From contig DATCJY010000001.1 of the NCBI GenBank assembly GCA_036562565.1, positions 1 through 7,595 on the forward strand: a stretch of 7,595 nucleotides of DNA, read 5' to 3'. The DNA comes from DATCJY01 sp036562565 (GTDB lineage Bacteria; Bacteroidota; Bacteroidia; Flavobacteriales_D; Sanyastnellaceae). A program made the translations under genes and the position numbers. Below, piece after piece: positions 5,508 to 7,595 of this stretch. Position 1 is the stretch's first letter, and each line of letters begins with the position of its first letter. The notes below the pieces were generated by a model. That model was given only the letters and a program-made list of their open reading frames with translations, was not told where the DNA came from and ran no database searches.

Positions 5508-6141
5508 ATGTTTAAAAGATTCGTACTTAAATCCTTTAACGGATTGAGCAACCCCAACTTTCTGGCCACTGCTCGCAAAATCCAAGAGGCATTGAGCCAA
5601 CCGATGTTCTCATCCATCCAACCCACTCCAAGCGATGTGATGCCGTACATCGATAACTTCGCCATGTTGTTAACACAAACCGGTCTTGGCAAACTTCGCC
5701 TTGATTCCTGACCGCAACAACCTGCGCAGACAGATTACCGATATGCTGGAAAAGCAGTGTTTCGCGGTGAATCAGCTTGCCAACGGTGAGCTAGAAATCC
5801 TGAACAAATCAGGTTTCCAACTCAACAAAGTGCGTGAGAAGCGTCCTGTTCCTTCTAAGGGAACCGCCTTGGAAGTGAAATTGATTGCTCCTAAGTGTGC
5901 AGAGTTTCATGCTCATGGAATTGTGAACTCCAATTTCATAGAGCTTGAGATTGACGGTCCTGATGGATTCTGTAAAGTTTACTCCAGCACCAAAACCAAG
6001 GTGAAGGTCAGCGACCTTCCTGTGGGAGTAGAACTGAAAGCATGCGTGCGAGGCGTCAACGGAAATGGCGCAGGAGAATGGAGTGAAACGGTAACCTTTA
6101 TGGTCTATGGTTCCACCCAGCACAACAATGCAGCCGCATAG
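5508..6141 (+). pseudogene. Fibronectin type III protein gene interrupted by a frameshift
   Basis: Two consecutive plus-strand frames together match one roughly 210-residue protein of a kind common in Bacteroidota: an N-terminal helical part followed by one fibronectin III domain. The first frame (ATG 5508 to TGA 5709-5711) begins MFKRFVLKSFNGLSNPNF. The second carries RNNLRRQITDMLEKQC and SGFQLNK, then an FN3 domain (about 5870-6120) ending in the classic CVRGVNGNGAGEWSETV. The second frame has a stop at 5671-5673, so the switch must fall between 5674 and 5708; it needs one extra or two missing bases. The second frame alone could only start at a weak TTG (5686). I recognise no programmed-frameshift signal there, so a real mutation or a sequencing error is likely. 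The gene has a hairpin upstream and its own terminator. The family's function is not established; FN3 domains usually mediate protein binding. Confidence 0.75.
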
Positions 6142-6171
6142 GTACCGCTCTCCCCTGATGATTGTTTTCTG

Positions 6172-6206
6172 AAAATCCCTGCGCCCCGGTGTGGGGATTT
6201 TTTTTT
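6172..6206 (+). terminator. Intrinsic terminator of the fibronectin-III gene
   Basis: AAAATCCC (6172-6179) pairs with GGGATTTT (6194-6201). The stem continues inward through 6180-6193 with three G-T and three G-C pairs to a CC loop, and a run of nine T residues (6198-6206) completes it. It begins 30 nt after the stop codon at 6141. The 277 bp that follow (6207-6483) hold no gene I can support. Confidence 0.93.
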
Positions 6207-6483
6207 GAATAAACTTTTACTTTGGGGGAGGTTGTAGCCAGTGGGTTGATTGCGCTCATCCGCGCGTTTAATGATATTCCCACCATTTAATTCCTCATTT
6301 TCCTACTATATAGTATAGGCTATGCACATGGTATCGGTTGGGGATGAGTGGGTAGCGCAAGGGGTAGAGCAGTTTATTTCATAGCGCGCACAAGATGCCA
6401 TCTCGCGTGAGGAGGAGAACTTAATCCCGAAGGTGTTTCATCATATCAGAGTTTTCAAAAAAAAGATGTAGTTAAATTATTCG

Positions 6484-7410
6484 CTATTTATTTTTTAATG
6501 CACGAATATTTATTTTCTCTACTTTCATTTTATACCCCTTGTTAATGCAATAGATAGCTAACAAAACAGTCATAAAAGCCCCTGTCGTTATCCAAGTGAT
6601 TCTTTCATTTAGGACAAAATATCCCAATATCAAGGCTATAAACGGATTGATATAGGCATAAAGCGAAACAATCCCGATAGGCAGTTTATTTAATGCGTAT
6701 ATATAACATGGATAAGCAATGGTTGAACCAATTACAGTGAGATAACCCAACGCATAAAGGCTTTGAGACGTAACACCGTTAATCTCTGTATAGTCGTCAA
6801 GGAAATAACTCATGATAAAAAGCACAACACCCCCTAACAACATTTGTAAAGCCGCATTTGTCATCACATCATTCCGTGAGGATTGAGATTTAGAAAATAC
6901 ACTCCCCGCTGCCCAACAAAAGCTAGCTCCAAATGCAATTAAGGTACCAACGAGATAATCCGGATTGATAAAATCCATTAGATTATCTCTGAAGATTAAA
7001 AAAATCCCCAAAGACCCCAATAATAATCCAATTAAAATATAACTATTGGGTTTGTGATTTTCTAAACCGGCTACATAATTAATAAATATTACATACATCG
7101 GAAGAGTGGATACAATAAGGGCTGCCAGTCCACTAGGAATAAATCGTTCCGTCCATCCTATTACTCCTGAACCTAAAGAAATTAGTAGAATGCCCAATAT
7201 GGTTTGTGTCAGCAGCGTTTTTTTCGATAACCTCAACTTTCCTAGCAGTTTTAAGAAAGTCAATATCAAGCCCCCGGCAATCACTTGCCGCAATGCCGAA
7301 AACAAGAATGGAGGAAACGTTTCAACGCCTATTCGCATAAAAAAATAAGTAGTCCCCCAAACAATGCAGACAATTATAAGGGCTACATAAGCTAAAATAT
7401 TGTTTTGCAT
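6484..7410 (-). CDS. EamA-family (DMT superfamily) membrane transporter
   Basis: The 308-residue product is a typical ten-helix drug/metabolite transporter of the EamA family, built from two repeats of about 140 residues. Repeat 1 begins AYVALIIVCIVWGTTYFFMR and continues through ALRQVIAGG and the WTERFIPSGLAALI segment. Repeat 2 (about 150-290) has FCWAAGSVFSKSQ and the signature YINPFIALILGYFVLNERIT near the end. A basic cytoplasmic tail (KGYKMKVEKINIRALKNK) closes the protein. Such transporters exchange small metabolites such as amino acids or their derivatives across the inner membrane; the substrate cannot be read from sequence. I prefer the ATG at 7410 over the GTG at 7422, which would add four residues and lie 1 bp from the preceding stop. 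The gene starts 13 nt after the DinB-like gene and is probably co-transcribed with it. Its composition is AT-rich compared with purK. Confidence 0.92.
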   Translation of the reverse strand: MQNNILAYVALIIVCIVWGTTYFFMRIGVETFPPFLFSALRQVIAGGLILTFLKLLGKLRLSKKTLLTQTILGILLISLGSGVIGWTERFIPSGLAALIVSTLPMYVIFINYVAGLENHKPNSYILIGLLLGSLGIFLIFRDNLMDFINPDYLVGTLIAFGASFCWAAGSVFSKSQSSRNDVMTNAALQMLLGGVVLFIMSYFLDDYTEINGVTSQSLYALGYLTVIGSTIAYPCYIYALNKLPIGIVSLYAYINPFIALILGYFVLNERITWITTGAFMTVLLAIYCINKGYKMKVEKINIRALKNK

Positions 7411-7423
7411 AAATGTCAACACA

Positions 7424-7595
7424 TTATAATTGTTGCTTTATTCTAGTTATAGCTCGAAGGTGATGGTCATCGTGTTCGGCAACGAAATACATCAAGTCAA
7501 TGATTCGCATGGGTTGTTTGAGCCTTGGGTGGATGATGTGATTTCGAAAATCATCTCCGCCAAAGCTCTTTAGTAGCGTTAGGGTCTGCTGTCTT
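7424..7595 (-). CDS. 3' end of a DinB-like (DinB_2) protein gene
   Basis: Only the last 57 codons lie in the window; the gene continues beyond the right edge. The visible part ends in a TAA at 7426-7424. It contains NHIIHPRLKQPMRIIDL and FVAEHDDHHLRAITRI. The E-H-D-x-H-H pattern after a PM-R-x-x-D-L helix is the C-terminal metal-binding motif of the DinB/YfiT-like four-helix superfamily, whose members include thiol-dependent transferases and many proteins of unknown role. The first helices and other metal ligands are outside the window. The gene is immediately upstream of the EamA transporter gene with 13 nt between them, which suggests an operon. Confidence 0.8.
   Translation of the reverse strand, partial: RQQTLTLLKSFGGDDFRNHIIHPRLKQPMRIIDLMYFVAEHDDHHLRAITRIKQQL

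Noticed and set aside
6340..6420. Possible tRNA near GGGTAGCGCAAGGGGTAGAGC
   Set aside because: No cloverleaf with matching acceptor, anticodon and T arms could be built.
6322..6471. Plus-strand frame MHMVSVGDEWVAQG with one internal TAG, continuing to a second TAG at 6469-6471
   Set aside because: About 50 codons with a stop in the middle are within chance, and no family was recognised.

Overview
The window looks like a chromosomal accessory stretch from a member of the Bacteroidota. This is inferred, not proven. The PurK sequence, a small N-terminal-helix plus fibronectin-III protein and the lipoprotein all resemble Bacteroidota proteins, and no start codon has a clear Shine-Dalgarno sequence. 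Genes on both strands alternate with gene remnants, hairpins and a tandem repeat, so the region has been rearranged repeatedly.

Layout. Positions 1-63 (minus) hold the first 21 codons of a TRAM-type RNA methyltransferase, divergent from purK (113-1285, plus), a purine biosynthesis gene. After a hairpin-rich spacer come, on the minus strand, the tail of a thioredoxin-like gene (1433-1546) joined out of frame to the end of a yegP-like gene (1522-1857), then a lipoprotein gene (2061-2615) with a strong terminator and an 18-bp palindrome upstream.

The most interesting part is an AT-rich two-gene minus-strand operon at 2853-4740. The first gene encodes a 513-residue protein that I read as PIN nuclease, GNAT acetyltransferase and EVE/ASCH-like (PUA-fold) RNA-binding domains. 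The second encodes a stand-alone ASCH protein and overlaps the first by 29 bp. Traces of a small broken ORF lie 12 nt upstream. The domain set suggests an RNA-directed toxin, defence or RNA-modification system, but no function is proven.

Positions 4741-5507 have no secure gene. They hold two decayed ORF fragments, four tandem 21-bp units that each can fold into a hairpin (within a doubtful 84-codon ORF), and a leader hairpin. A fibronectin-III gene split by a frameshift (5508-6141, plus) follows, with a textbook terminator. A 277-bp spacer separates it from an EamA-family transporter gene (6484-7410, minus), which sits 13 nt downstream of the 3' end of a DinB-like gene that runs off the window.

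Working together: the PIN-GNAT-EVE and ASCH genes are almost certainly co-translated, and the DinB-like and EamA genes are probably co-transcribed. The other genes look like independent units brought together by rearrangement. Base composition supports two AT-rich segments in a more GC-rich background: hand-counted 60-base lines give 33 G+C inside purK (line 901), 15 inside the PIN-GNAT gene (line 3421) and 22 inside the transporter gene (line 6541).
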